From assembly GCA_014381485.1 (NCBI GenBank), contig JACNLN010000068.1, positions 1 to 21,486 on the forward strand: a stretch of 21,486 bases of DNA, read 5' to 3'. Shown piece after piece: positions 7,525 to 14,070 of the stretch. Position 1 is the first letter of the stretch. The number at the start of each line of letters is the position of its first letter. The translations under genes were made by a program, and so were the position numbers. This DNA is from Fidelibacterota bacterium (GTDB lineage Bacteria > Fidelibacterota > Marinisomatia > Marinisomatales > CAZVFT01). The notes beneath the pieces are model-generated. The model did not search any database and had not been told where the DNA came from. It worked only from the letters and a program-made list of their open reading frames with translations.

Positions 7525-7610
7525 TCAGTAAACCAGTTTTCGTCCCACTCTATTGTGACCAAACTGGTTTTGTTGAATGGAGTTAGTCTCCATCATAACG
7601 GGTTTACTGA
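7525..7610. repeat. Two overlapping, mutually exclusive inverted repeats upstream of the MltB-like gene
   Basis: TCAGTAAACC (7525-7534) is the exact reverse complement of GGTTTACTGA (7601-7610). AACCAGTTT (7531-7539) is the exact reverse complement of AAACTGGTT (7561-7569). The two left arms share AACC at 7531-7534, so an RNA or cruciform could form one hairpin or the other but not both. The start codon of the downstream gene is 39 nt beyond. Confidence 0.5.
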
Positions 7611-7648
7611 AAGCTTACATAAGAACAAATATTGATTAGGAGTCAACT

Positions 7649-8509
7649 ATGAGGAAGGCTTGTAGTTATATTAGATTATTTCTTGTGATGGTTGGAATGG
7701 TTGGTGCCCAACACCGGCAACTTGAATGGACAACTTTTGTGAAAAAGAGTCTTGTGGAAAAGATAGCTCAAAATGATCTGGCGAAAGAGATTTATTCTGA
7801 AGTGGTGGAAAAGCTTCAAATTGAAGGAATCCCTGCGAAATATGTAAGTCAGGTTTTTTCACACCTGGATATTCAAATTGATGATGAAATAGAATTCCGA
7901 TGGAATCATCCAAAAGAACAACTGCCCTACGAGGAGTACAGAAAGATATTTATCACGGAAGAGAGGATTTCAGGTGGGAAAAGATTCTACTGGAAACACA
8001 GAGCTCTCATCGATAATATTACTGACTACTATAACGTTGACCCTCTGATGCTTGTCAGTATTGTTGGCATAGAAAGTAAATATGGAGGTAATGAAAAGCA
8101 GTACCTTGTTTTTAATGCGCTTCACACGGTTGCACACAGAATTCCAAGAAAGGAAAAGTGGGCAGTGAAAGAGATGACAGAATTTTTAAAATATTGTTAT
8201 TTTAATCATATTTCACCTTTGACGGTTTTTGGTTCTTATGCTGGTGCTTTTGGATATGGACAATTCCTTCCGTCCAGTTATAATGGATATGCGGTGGATT
8301 TTAATAATGATGGGATAATTGATCCTCAAAATTGGTCTGATGTGTTAGCCAGTGTTGCTAATTATCTTCTTAAACATGGATATGATAGCGGTAGCCGTGA
8401 TTTCTCAAAAAACAGTCCCAATTGGAAATCAATCATTTCCTACAATCCCTCGGAAAATTATGTGAAGGTAGTATTAGAACTTAGAAAAGAATTATTAAAA
8501 AATTTGTAG
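7649..8509 (+). CDS. MltB-family lytic transglycosylase (SLT_2 / GH103)
   Basis: This is a periplasmic enzyme expected to cleave the MurNAc-GlcNAc bond of peptidoglycan with anhydro-MurNAc formation. The 286-aa protein begins with a signal peptide (about residues 1-20, ending VGA-Q) and has no lipobox Cys at the cleavage site, so it looks soluble or exported rather than lipid-anchored. The SLT_2 hallmarks are MLVSIVGIESKYGG (E132 as catalytic Glu by analogy with MltB ESxYG), GSYAGAFGYGQFLPSSY (186-201) and the VDFNNDGIIDPQNWSDVLASVANYL segment (206-230), including the DxDxDG-like loop found in MltB. The ATG is supported by AGGAG at 7639-7643. It stands alone, converging on rtcB with a 22-bp gap and no obvious terminator between them. 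Confidence 0.92.
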   Translation: MRKACSYIRLFLVMVGMVGAQHRQLEWTTFVKKSLVEKIAQNDLAKEIYSEVVEKLQIEGIPAKYVSQVFSHLDIQIDDEIEFRWNHPKEQLPYEEYRKIFITEERISGGKRFYWKHRALIDNITDYYNVDPLMLVSIVGIESKYGGNEKQYLVFNALHTVAHRIPRKEKWAVKEMTEFLKYCYFNHISPLTVFGSYAGAFGYGQFLPSSYNGYAVDFNNDGIIDPQNWSDVLASVANYLLKHGYDSGSRDFSKNSPNWKSIISYNPSENYVKVVLELRKELLKNL

Positions 8510-8531
8510 TCTGTAATTTGTTGGGGGAATA

Positions 8532-9971
8532 TTAGCCTTTAATTACACCAACAGGTTTAAACTTTGCCACATTTTTGACAATCCCTGCTCCTTCCATAGA
8601 ATTCACCACATTCGCCACATCTTTATAGGCGTGAGGCATCTCTTCTGCGATAGTCCGTTTTCCCCGGGCGATAATCTCTACTCCTCGGGATTTTAATTCA
8701 GCGAACATATCCATAGATCGGCTCACTTTACTGGATTTTTTCCGACTCATCATCCGACCCGCTCCATGACAGGATGACCCAAACGTCTCTTTCATAGCGT
8801 TTTCAGTCCCGATGCAGAGGTAGGAATATCGTCCCATATCTCCCGGGACAAAAACAGGCTGACCAATGGATTTGTATGTTAGTGGCAGATCAGGATGATG
8901 GGGACCGAATGCCCGGGTTGCCCCCTTTCGGTGAACACAAACGGTTGTTTCCTTCCCATCTACGGTATGTTTTTCGATTTTGGCGATATTGTGACAGATA
9001 TCGTACACGGTTCGCATATTGAGTTCTTTGGGAGAAATCGAAAGAGCTTTCATAAAAGCCTCTTCAGCGAGGTGTTTAATAACCTGCCGATTGCAAAAAG
9101 CAAAATTCGCTGCACATCGCATGGCTCCAAGGTAAGTTTTTCCTTCCGGGGACTGAATGGGAGCGCAGGCGAGCTGACGGTCAGGAAGGGGAATGTTATA
9201 TTTTTCTGCTGCTCGTTGGGTAGTTTTCAGGTAATCATCACAGATCTGGTATCCCAATCCCCGGGATCCAGTATGAATAGTAAGGGCAACCTGGTTTTCT
9301 TCTAAATGAAATACATCAGCTTCCTTCGGAAGAAAAATTTCTTCTGCATATCCAATTTCGAGAAAGTGATTTCCGGACCCAAGCGTTCCCATCTGTTTCT
9401 TTCCCCGCTGTTTTGCATACTCGCTGACATAAGAGGGATCGGCTCCTGCCAGACATCCTTTTTCTTCTATATGTTCCACATCCTGCCAGTTACCGTACCC
9501 CATTTTCACGGCATATTCAGATCCGTTCGTCAGAATCTGATGCAATTGATTTTTACTCAGATCTGGAATTGCTCCTTTTGATCCCACACCTGTGGGAATA
9601 TCTCGAAACAACTGGGCAAGCAAGGGACGGATTTTGTCTTTGATTTGATCATATTTCAAATCGGTGAGGATCATTCGAACACCGCAGTTGATGTCATATC
9701 CAACTCCACCCGGAGAAATGACTCCCTCGTCAAAATCCATAGCAGCGACTCCGCCAATGGGAAATCCGTATCCCCAGTGAATGTCAGGCATAGCCAGAGA
9801 ATATTTTACAATTCCCGGGAGATAGGCAACGTTCCGTACCTGCTCAAGGCACGGGTCTTGAATGATTTCATCAATCAGCTGTTTACTGGCATAAATCCGT
9901 CCGGGAACTTTCATCTTTCCTGTTTTGGGAAGTTCCCAGATATAATCTGTGATCTTGTTAAGTGACTGCAT
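8532..9971 (-). CDS. rtcB: RtcB RNA ligase
   Basis: RtcB joins 2',3'-cyclic phosphate (or 3'-phosphate) RNA ends to 5'-OH ends using GTP and Mn2+. All key residues are visible: DINCGVR (C96), GTLGSGNHF (H202), TIHTGSRGLG (H233), ICHN (H327), HRKGATRAFG and SCHGAGR (H402, the residue that is guanylylated). Their spacing agrees almost exactly with the archaeal P. horikoshii enzyme (C98, H203, H234, H329, H404). At 479 aa it is the long, archaeal-like form rather than the ~408-aa E. coli form. There is no intein. The gene begins 2 nt after the archease stop, so the pair is a clear operon, archease first. The role is RNA repair or tRNA-type ligation; no RtcA or RtcR is nearby. Confidence 0.97.
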   Translation of the reverse strand: MQSLNKITDYIWELPKTGKMKVPGRIYASKQLIDEIIQDPCLEQVRNVAYLPGIVKYSLAMPDIHWGYGFPIGGVAAMDFDEGVISPGGVGYDINCGVRMILTDLKYDQIKDKIRPLLAQLFRDIPTGVGSKGAIPDLSKNQLHQILTNGSEYAVKMGYGNWQDVEHIEEKGCLAGADPSYVSEYAKQRGKKQMGTLGSGNHFLEIGYAEEIFLPKEADVFHLEENQVALTIHTGSRGLGYQICDDYLKTTQRAAEKYNIPLPDRQLACAPIQSPEGKTYLGAMRCAANFAFCNRQVIKHLAEEAFMKALSISPKELNMRTVYDICHNIAKIEKHTVDGKETTVCVHRKGATRAFGPHHPDLPLTYKSIGQPVFVPGDMGRYSYLCIGTENAMKETFGSSCHGAGRMMSRKKSSKVSRSMDMFAELKSRGVEIIARGKRTIAEEMPHAYKDVANVVNSMEGAGIVKNVAKFKPVGVIKG

Positions 9972-9973
9972 CG

Positions 9974-10402
9974 TTATACGTCAAGGATGAAACTGGCTGA
10001 CCACCCCTGTTCTGTTTGAATTACCTGAAATTGGTGATAAGTGATTGCTTTGATTTCTGAAAAGAGAGTATGTTTTTCAGCTTTGTATTGTTCTCCCCAA
10101 ACATTCCCGACGATTTTTCCATCTGGATTAATATTTACCTCAAATTTAGTAAGAAGATAACTATCAATATTGTGTAAAAGTAAAAGTTTTTCCAGCCAGG
10201 TTCTGAATTGATCTTCGGCATTTTCTTCAGGAATATTGATCGTTTCCTGATAAGTTGGATCAACGGTGGATAGGTCAGTAATCAGGTCGAAGAGGGCAAA
10301 AGCACCATTTTCCATCAGTTTTGAAAAGTTCTCTCCTGTCACTTCTACACCAATATCGGAGGTGTGATTCATCAATGAATATCTCTGTTTCGATTTGTTC
10401 AT
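9974..10402 (-). CDS. Archease, RtcB activator
   Basis: Archease speeds guanylylation and turnover of RtcB and widens its nucleotide use. The 142-aa protein shows the family start motif YSLMNHTSDIGVEVTG (D16 in the conserved HTxD position) and the family end ITYHQFQVIQTEQGWSASFILDV, with the conserved Asp two residues from the end (D141). The start at 10402 gives about ten residues before the core; an internal ATG (residue 11) is the alternative. It directly precedes rtcB with a 2-nt gap, so both proteins are made from one mRNA. It is divergent from the OB/HD gene across a 107-bp intergenic region. Confidence 0.93.
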   Translation of the reverse strand: MNKSKQRYSLMNHTSDIGVEVTGENFSKLMENGAFALFDLITDLSTVDPTYQETINIPEENAEDQFRTWLEKLLLLHNIDSYLLTKFEVNINPDGKIVGNVWGEQYKAEKHTLFSEIKAITYHQFQVIQTEQGWSASFILDV

Positions 10403-10471
10403 CTTTATATATCAATTTAGTGGTTGATTAGTTCTTAAGCAATAAGAGGGTTTATTTTTTTGTAGTTCCTC

Positions 10472-10500
10472 TTGACATTTTCCTGAGGAAATCGTTAATT
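10472..10500 (+). promoter_or_regulatory. Sigma70-like promoter with embedded palindrome
   Basis: TTGACA (10472-10477), a 17-bp spacer and TTAATT (10495-10500) form a -35/-10 pair. Within the spacer lies TTTCCTGAGGAAA (10479-10491), a perfect 13-bp palindrome, placed where an operator would block RNA polymerase. The ATG of the OB/HD gene is only 10 nt after the -10 element, implying a nearly leaderless mRNA. It differs from the TTTG/TAnnTTTG promoters elsewhere in the window, so the -35/-10 match could be fortuitous. Confidence 0.4.
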
Positions 10501-10509
10501 CACTTCATC

Positions 10510-11469
10510 ATGAAGAAGATCATATACATCGATAAATTCAAAGTGAATATGGATATACAGGGATTTTACCTTTGTAAAGTAAAACAACTACGGACAACTC
10601 GAGCGGGAGAGCTCTATCTCGATTTAGTAATCCAGGATAAGACGGGTGAGGTTGGAGCTAAAGTGTGGGATCGGGCAGAAGAATTTTCCGGCAAGTTCAA
10701 AAAAGGTGATCCCCTGGCAGTTCGAGGGCGGGTGGAATCTTATCAGGATAAACTTCAGGTTGTTATTGGTCGCCTTAACAAGGTTACCCCCGCGAGATAC
10801 AGTAGATATGGGTTTAAAGAAGAGGAATTAGTACCTACTTCCCCAAATGATCCAGCAAAAATGTGGGCTGATATTGGTAACATCATCAAAAATATAAAAA
10901 ATCCTTATTTAAAACAGTTGATATCAGATTTATATCGGGGAAATAAGAAAATGTTGATGACCCTGCCCGCTTCCATATCCAGACATTATCCCTACCGTTC
11001 GGGATATCTGGAGCATATTCTCTCCCTGGCAAAAGTGGGAATTACACTGGCTAAGCATTACAATGCTGATGTTGACCTGTTGCTGGCAGGGATATTTCTA
11101 CATGCCATCGGAAAGGTAAAAGAGCTATCTGATTCTCTCATTCCATCATTTACTGATGAGGGAAATTTCCTTGGACATACTTACCTTAGTCGCGATATGG
11201 TTCGTGAAGGGACAAGAAAGATTGAAAATTTTCCTAACGATCTGTTAACAAAAGTTGAACATCTAATTGCTACTCACGAAGGTATCTATGATAGAAGATA
11301 CTCATCAAAACCGAAGCTCAAAGAGGCTTTGTTACTCCAGCATATAGATTATCTGGACACCAGAGTGAATTTATTTGAGCAGATCATCAATGAAGATGTG
11401 GAAGAGGGCGATTGGACCAGTCTGCGAAACTACTTTAGTGTGCCTCTTTTTAAAGGTAAAAAGAAGTAA
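10510..11469 (+). CDS. OB-fold plus HD-domain protein, YhaM-like, degenerate active site
   Basis: The 319-aa protein has the domain order of the YhaM/CvfC-type 3'-5' exoribonucleases: an N-terminal OB fold (about residues 15-95; GELYLDLVIQDKTGEVGAKVWD and GDPLAVRGRVESY) and an HD domain (about 150-300). The metal ligands expected of the HD fold are only partly present. LEH (H169), GHTY (H223), THEG (H256) and HID (D280) remain. The HD dyad itself reads LHAIGK, so the Asp is Ala199, and the usual SHHG reads THEG with Glu257. I infer weak or altered metal binding, perhaps an RNA-binding or regulatory role. The start at 10510 has no Shine-Dalgarno; ATG 10549 is an alternative. It is followed 41 nt later by the S-component gene. 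Confidence 0.85.
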   Translation: MKKIIYIDKFKVNMDIQGFYLCKVKQLRTTRAGELYLDLVIQDKTGEVGAKVWDRAEEFSGKFKKGDPLAVRGRVESYQDKLQVVIGRLNKVTPARYSRYGFKEEELVPTSPNDPAKMWADIGNIIKNIKNPYLKQLISDLYRGNKKMLMTLPASISRHYPYRSGYLEHILSLAKVGITLAKHYNADVDLLLAGIFLHAIGKVKELSDSLIPSFTDEGNFLGHTYLSRDMVREGTRKIENFPNDLLTKVEHLIATHEGIYDRRYSSKPKLKEALLLQHIDYLDTRVNLFEQIINEDVEEGDWTSLRNYFSVPLFKGKKK

Positions 11470-11509
11470 TCATCTTTAGTCCATTTCAGGCCATTCGGTA
11501 GACATTTTT

Positions 11510-12064
11510 ATGGACAACTCTGAAAGACTTAACTATCGTGGGACATCTACAACAAATTTGGCAAAAGCTGCGATGTTCACAGCGTTAGCTGTGGGATCGG
11601 GATATGCGTTAATTCTTGTTCCTAATATAGAACTAATCACTGCTATCGTTTTTATCTCCGGAGTGTACCTGGGGGTCAGTTGGGGAATCATTGTGGGAAT
11701 TCTGGCAGAGTTTGTTTTTAGTACTTTGAATCCGATGGGCTCGGGACTCCTATTTTTACCTCTGCTGATTGCTCAGATTGTGTCTATGGCAATAGTTGGA
11801 CTGGCAGGTGGTTTACTGCAGTATGTCTTAAAAATTCGCAACTGGACTCTGACTAAAATGATATTTCTTGGGACAATTGGAGCTGTTCTGACGTTTGTAT
11901 ACGATTCTTTGACAACATTGAGCTATCCCGTGGCTGCAGGGTTTGAATGGAAACAGACGATGGTACTTTATCTTTCTGGTATTGGATTTACAGTATTGCA
12001 CCAGATATCAAACGCCATCATTTTTTTTATGGTTCTGCCGCGTGTATTTTCAAGAATTGATTAG
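11510..12064 (+). CDS. ECF-type transporter S component (substrate-binding membrane subunit)
   Basis: The 184-aa, very hydrophobic protein has about five or six predicted membrane helices and the look of an ECF S component: an N-terminal amphipathic TTNLAKAAMFTALAVGSGYAL, a helix pair ending in a Gly/Pro-rich loop (TLNPMGSGLLFLPLLIAQ) and a final helix HQISNAIIFFMVLPRVF. S components bind vitamins or related small molecules and need the shared EcfAA'T energising module, which is not in this window. The substrate cannot be read from the sequence. A B12 receptor lies 2 kb downstream, so cobalamin is one guess, but this gene has no riboswitch of its own. It is probably co-transcribed with the OB/HD gene. 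Confidence 0.75.
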   Translation: MDNSERLNYRGTSTTNLAKAAMFTALAVGSGYALILVPNIELITAIVFISGVYLGVSWGIIVGILAEFVFSTLNPMGSGLLFLPLLIAQIVSMAIVGLAGGLLQYVLKIRNWTLTKMIFLGTIGAVLTFVYDSLTTLSYPVAAGFEWKQTMVLYLSGIGFTVLHQISNAIIFFMVLPRVFSRID

Positions 12065-12384
12065 GAACAAGAATTAAGTACATTTTCAGAATAAAGTAAT
12101 CTGATTGGACAAAGTGTTACAGGGATGGATTATTAGCGTTATGAATCCACTCCCGAAAGGTAATTAATTGATGAAAAAAACCGTTGAAACGGTTCTTGAT
12201 GTTTTTTTTGGTGCAAAGTAACCCACGACTTAAGTCGTGGGTTAACAATAACATACAAGATAAATAACCATTTTAATGGTTTTCGTAATAAAATAGAAAA
12301 ATGGGCATAAATATCTTTCGGAGTGGACTCACGCTATAAAACCTTTCATAATCACGGGGGTATGAATAAGTTTTAAGAGACTAT
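12065..12384. other. Gene-free stretch with three tandem palindromes
   Basis: No gene is visible in these 320 bp. The middle (12179-12281) holds three separate palindromes annotated below. The last ~100 bp are unremarkable and should contain the promoter of the outer-membrane protein gene; GCTATAAAAC at about 12333-12342 is the only promoter-like piece I can point to. Confidence 0.7.
12179..12281. repeat. Three-hairpin REP/RAYT-like element
   Basis: There are three palindromes in a row. The first is AACCGTT-GA-AACGGTT (12179-12194), followed by a run of eight T at 12202-12209. The second is a perfect 26-bp palindrome at 12219-12244 centred on CGACTTAAGTCG with CCCA/TGGG arms. The third is AACCATT-TT-AATGGTT (12266-12281). 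All three begin AACC and end GGTT. Such hairpin groups are known as remnants or substrates of Y1 (IS200/REP-associated) transposases; no transposase gene is present here. The first hairpin plus T-run could also end transcription of the S-component gene. Confidence 0.55.
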
Positions 12385-14070
12385 ATGAAGTTTTTGTTTA
12401 CTATCCTCCCTATTTTGATATCATTCACCTTTTCTCAAGTATCTGAGAGCAAAGGTTACCTTCCCTTTGACTGGAGTGGACAGAACGGGATTTATCACCG
12501 GTATGGTTTCTTGGGCTGGTGGGAAGATGCTTACGACAATCCACGTACTTTTGATGGTACCTTCTCCAACTGGATACCAAGATACGAATTTCCATTTGGG
12601 AATAATTCAGAGAGAAGTGAGAAAGAGTCAGGAATTGAAAGTTCCATCTGGTACCGTAAAGGAGATTACTATCTGGATGAGTTTGCGTTTGACGTAAATT
12701 TCCACAATATCGGTGGAAAGAACTATAGCCTTCAGGCATTGAAGCGAAATTTTGAGGACCAGTATGGTTTAACAGGTCCCGTTGAAAATTATGGTGGTAC
12801 TGTTCAGCAGAATTATAAGATCCATATCAAACTTCCTCAAAAAGATGGTGCGGAATGGAATATCGGTTCAGCGTATTACAAAACAACAGACGCAATTCCT
12901 ACTTTATCTCTTCTTGTATGGGAAAAGGGATTCGCTCGACAGGATCGTATCTTCGCAAATGGAGTGAGCTATCAAAAGGAAGGAGAATCCCTTCAAATTT
13001 TTCAAAATCTTTCTGCCTTTTCACAACGACTAAAGCTAAAAAGTTACGGTGATAATTCGGGTTGGTCTGTAGACTTATTATCGTATTGGTCTCAGAGTGG
13101 GTTTGAATATCATCTTGATGAGAGGAAGTCTTTGTTGGGTAATGCAATCATTAAATATTCAGCTCTCAGTTCGAATAGTCTTGGATCTTCAAACGGGATA
13201 GAAGGTGTAATCTCGTTTGGAATGAAACAATCGTCAGATAATTTGGGATGTCAGATTTCTTCAGGAATTGGGTTTATTCAGCCAAATGAGGTCGGCTTCA
13301 TCTATCACGTCTCAGGAGATTGGGTGACTCCATGGTTCACATTCTTTTTTGATATTGATCATACATTAAGTGCTACCCCACTTCAGATGACGAACTTAAA
13401 GATGGGAGGATTTACTCCGGATGAATCTGCCATCAGTGAGAAGCAGACAGTGGCTAAATTGGGGATTCATAAACAATCTAACCGCAGTATGTTGAAAGCA
13501 GAAATTTTCTATTCAAGAGTAGCTCCTCACTATTTCTATTCTGAACTTTCCGATTCAAATATCGTGCTTACAAAGAAATCCTCTGATGCAATCCAGGGAA
13601 TCACCTTGCATGGAAAACTTAATTATTTCCGGAACTGGTGGCTTACTACAGATGGTATCAGTATTATAAATAATAAGGAAGGGTGGGGGAGTGGTGTACA
13701 GCATCAGGGAACTGTCTCTCTCACATTTCAGGAGTACCTGTTCCAGCACCATCTGGATGCAAGGATCAGGATTTGGTCAAATTTTTGGATTGGACGGAAC
13801 AGTTATATCTGGGACCCTGTGGTTTATGCGGGATATAACAGCTACAGGGATATCGATTTACAAAATGCCGCTGGCGTCTTGAATGCGGAGTTCAAAGGGG
13901 TCATCTCCAACTTTGAAATTTCCTACACGATGATAAATATTCTATATGCGTTCCGAAGCCTGTTGGAAAGTACGTTTGAAGATGAGCAATTGACTCTTTC
14001 CACCACGCCGTTATTGCCATCACCCGGGCGATTGTTTTATATTACTATTCAATGGAATTTTTTGGATTAG
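12385..14070 (+). CDS. Secreted, predicted outer-membrane beta-barrel protein of unknown function
   Basis: I do not recognise a family. The 561-aa protein starts with a signal peptide (about residues 1-18, MKFLFTILPILISFTFS then Q) and then consists of alternating hydrophobic/polar stretches, many Trp, Tyr, Phe, Asn, Gly and Ser residues, no Cys-rich or enzymatic motif, and an aromatic-rich C-terminal strand ending RLFYITIQWNFLD. This composition and ending are typical of outer-membrane beta-barrels of FCB bacteria. There is no TonB plug. Its last 26 bp overlap the end of the BtuB-like receptor gene on the other strand. It could be a porin or a surface partner of that receptor, but it is not downstream of the riboswitch, so a B12 link is only positional. 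Confidence 0.75.
   Translation: MKFLFTILPILISFTFSQVSESKGYLPFDWSGQNGIYHRYGFLGWWEDAYDNPRTFDGTFSNWIPRYEFPFGNNSERSEKESGIESSIWYRKGDYYLDEFAFDVNFHNIGGKNYSLQALKRNFEDQYGLTGPVENYGGTVQQNYKIHIKLPQKDGAEWNIGSAYYKTTDAIPTLSLLVWEKGFARQDRIFANGVSYQKEGESLQIFQNLSAFSQRLKLKSYGDNSGWSVDLLSYWSQSGFEYHLDERKSLLGNAIIKYSALSSNSLGSSNGIEGVISFGMKQSSDNLGCQISSGIGFIQPNEVGFIYHVSGDWVTPWFTFFFDIDHTLSATPLQMTNLKMGGFTPDESAISEKQTVAKLGIHKQSNRSMLKAEIFYSRVAPHYFYSELSDSNIVLTKKSSDAIQGITLHGKLNYFRNWWLTTDGISIINNKEGWGSGVQHQGTVSLTFQEYLFQHHLDARIRIWSNFWIGRNSYIWDPVVYAGYNSYRDIDLQNAAGVLNAEFKGVISNFEISYTMINILYAFRSLLESTFEDEQLTLSTTPLLPSPGRLFYITIQWNFLD

Larger units (their letters stand above)
7209..7529. repeat. Segment bounded by a 12-bp direct repeat
   Basis: TAAATATTCAGT occurs at 7209-7220 and again at 7518-7529. 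The intervening 297 bp hold the hairpin and palindrome cluster. This could be the target duplication of a small non-autonomous insertion. No clear terminal inverted repeats are visible at the inner edges, so chance remains possible. Confidence 0.3.
7152..7648. other. Gene-free stretch rich in palindromes
   Basis: No convincing gene lies here. Open frames at 7283-7531 on the plus strand and 7234-7443 on the minus strand are near mirror images created by a palindrome and have no recognisable domains. The stretch contains a long hairpin (7323-7349), a TCCCGAC palindrome (7365-7380), a 12-bp direct repeat (7209-7220 and 7518-7529) and overlapping inverted repeats (7525-7610). It must also hold the promoter of the MltB-like gene, which I could not place with confidence. 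Confidence 0.7.

Noticed and set aside
7234..7531. Open frames on both strands between the feo cluster and the MltB-like gene
   Set aside because: They are produced by the palindromes at 7323-7380, mirror one another and show no protein-like signal.
12385..12739. Second cobalamin riboswitch before the barrel gene
   Set aside because: The upstream 100 bp lack the B12 box and the conserved core seen at 16182-16379.
14045..14070. Shared bidirectional terminator between the convergent barrel and receptor genes
   Set aside because: The overlap region has no stable hairpin with T-runs on either strand.
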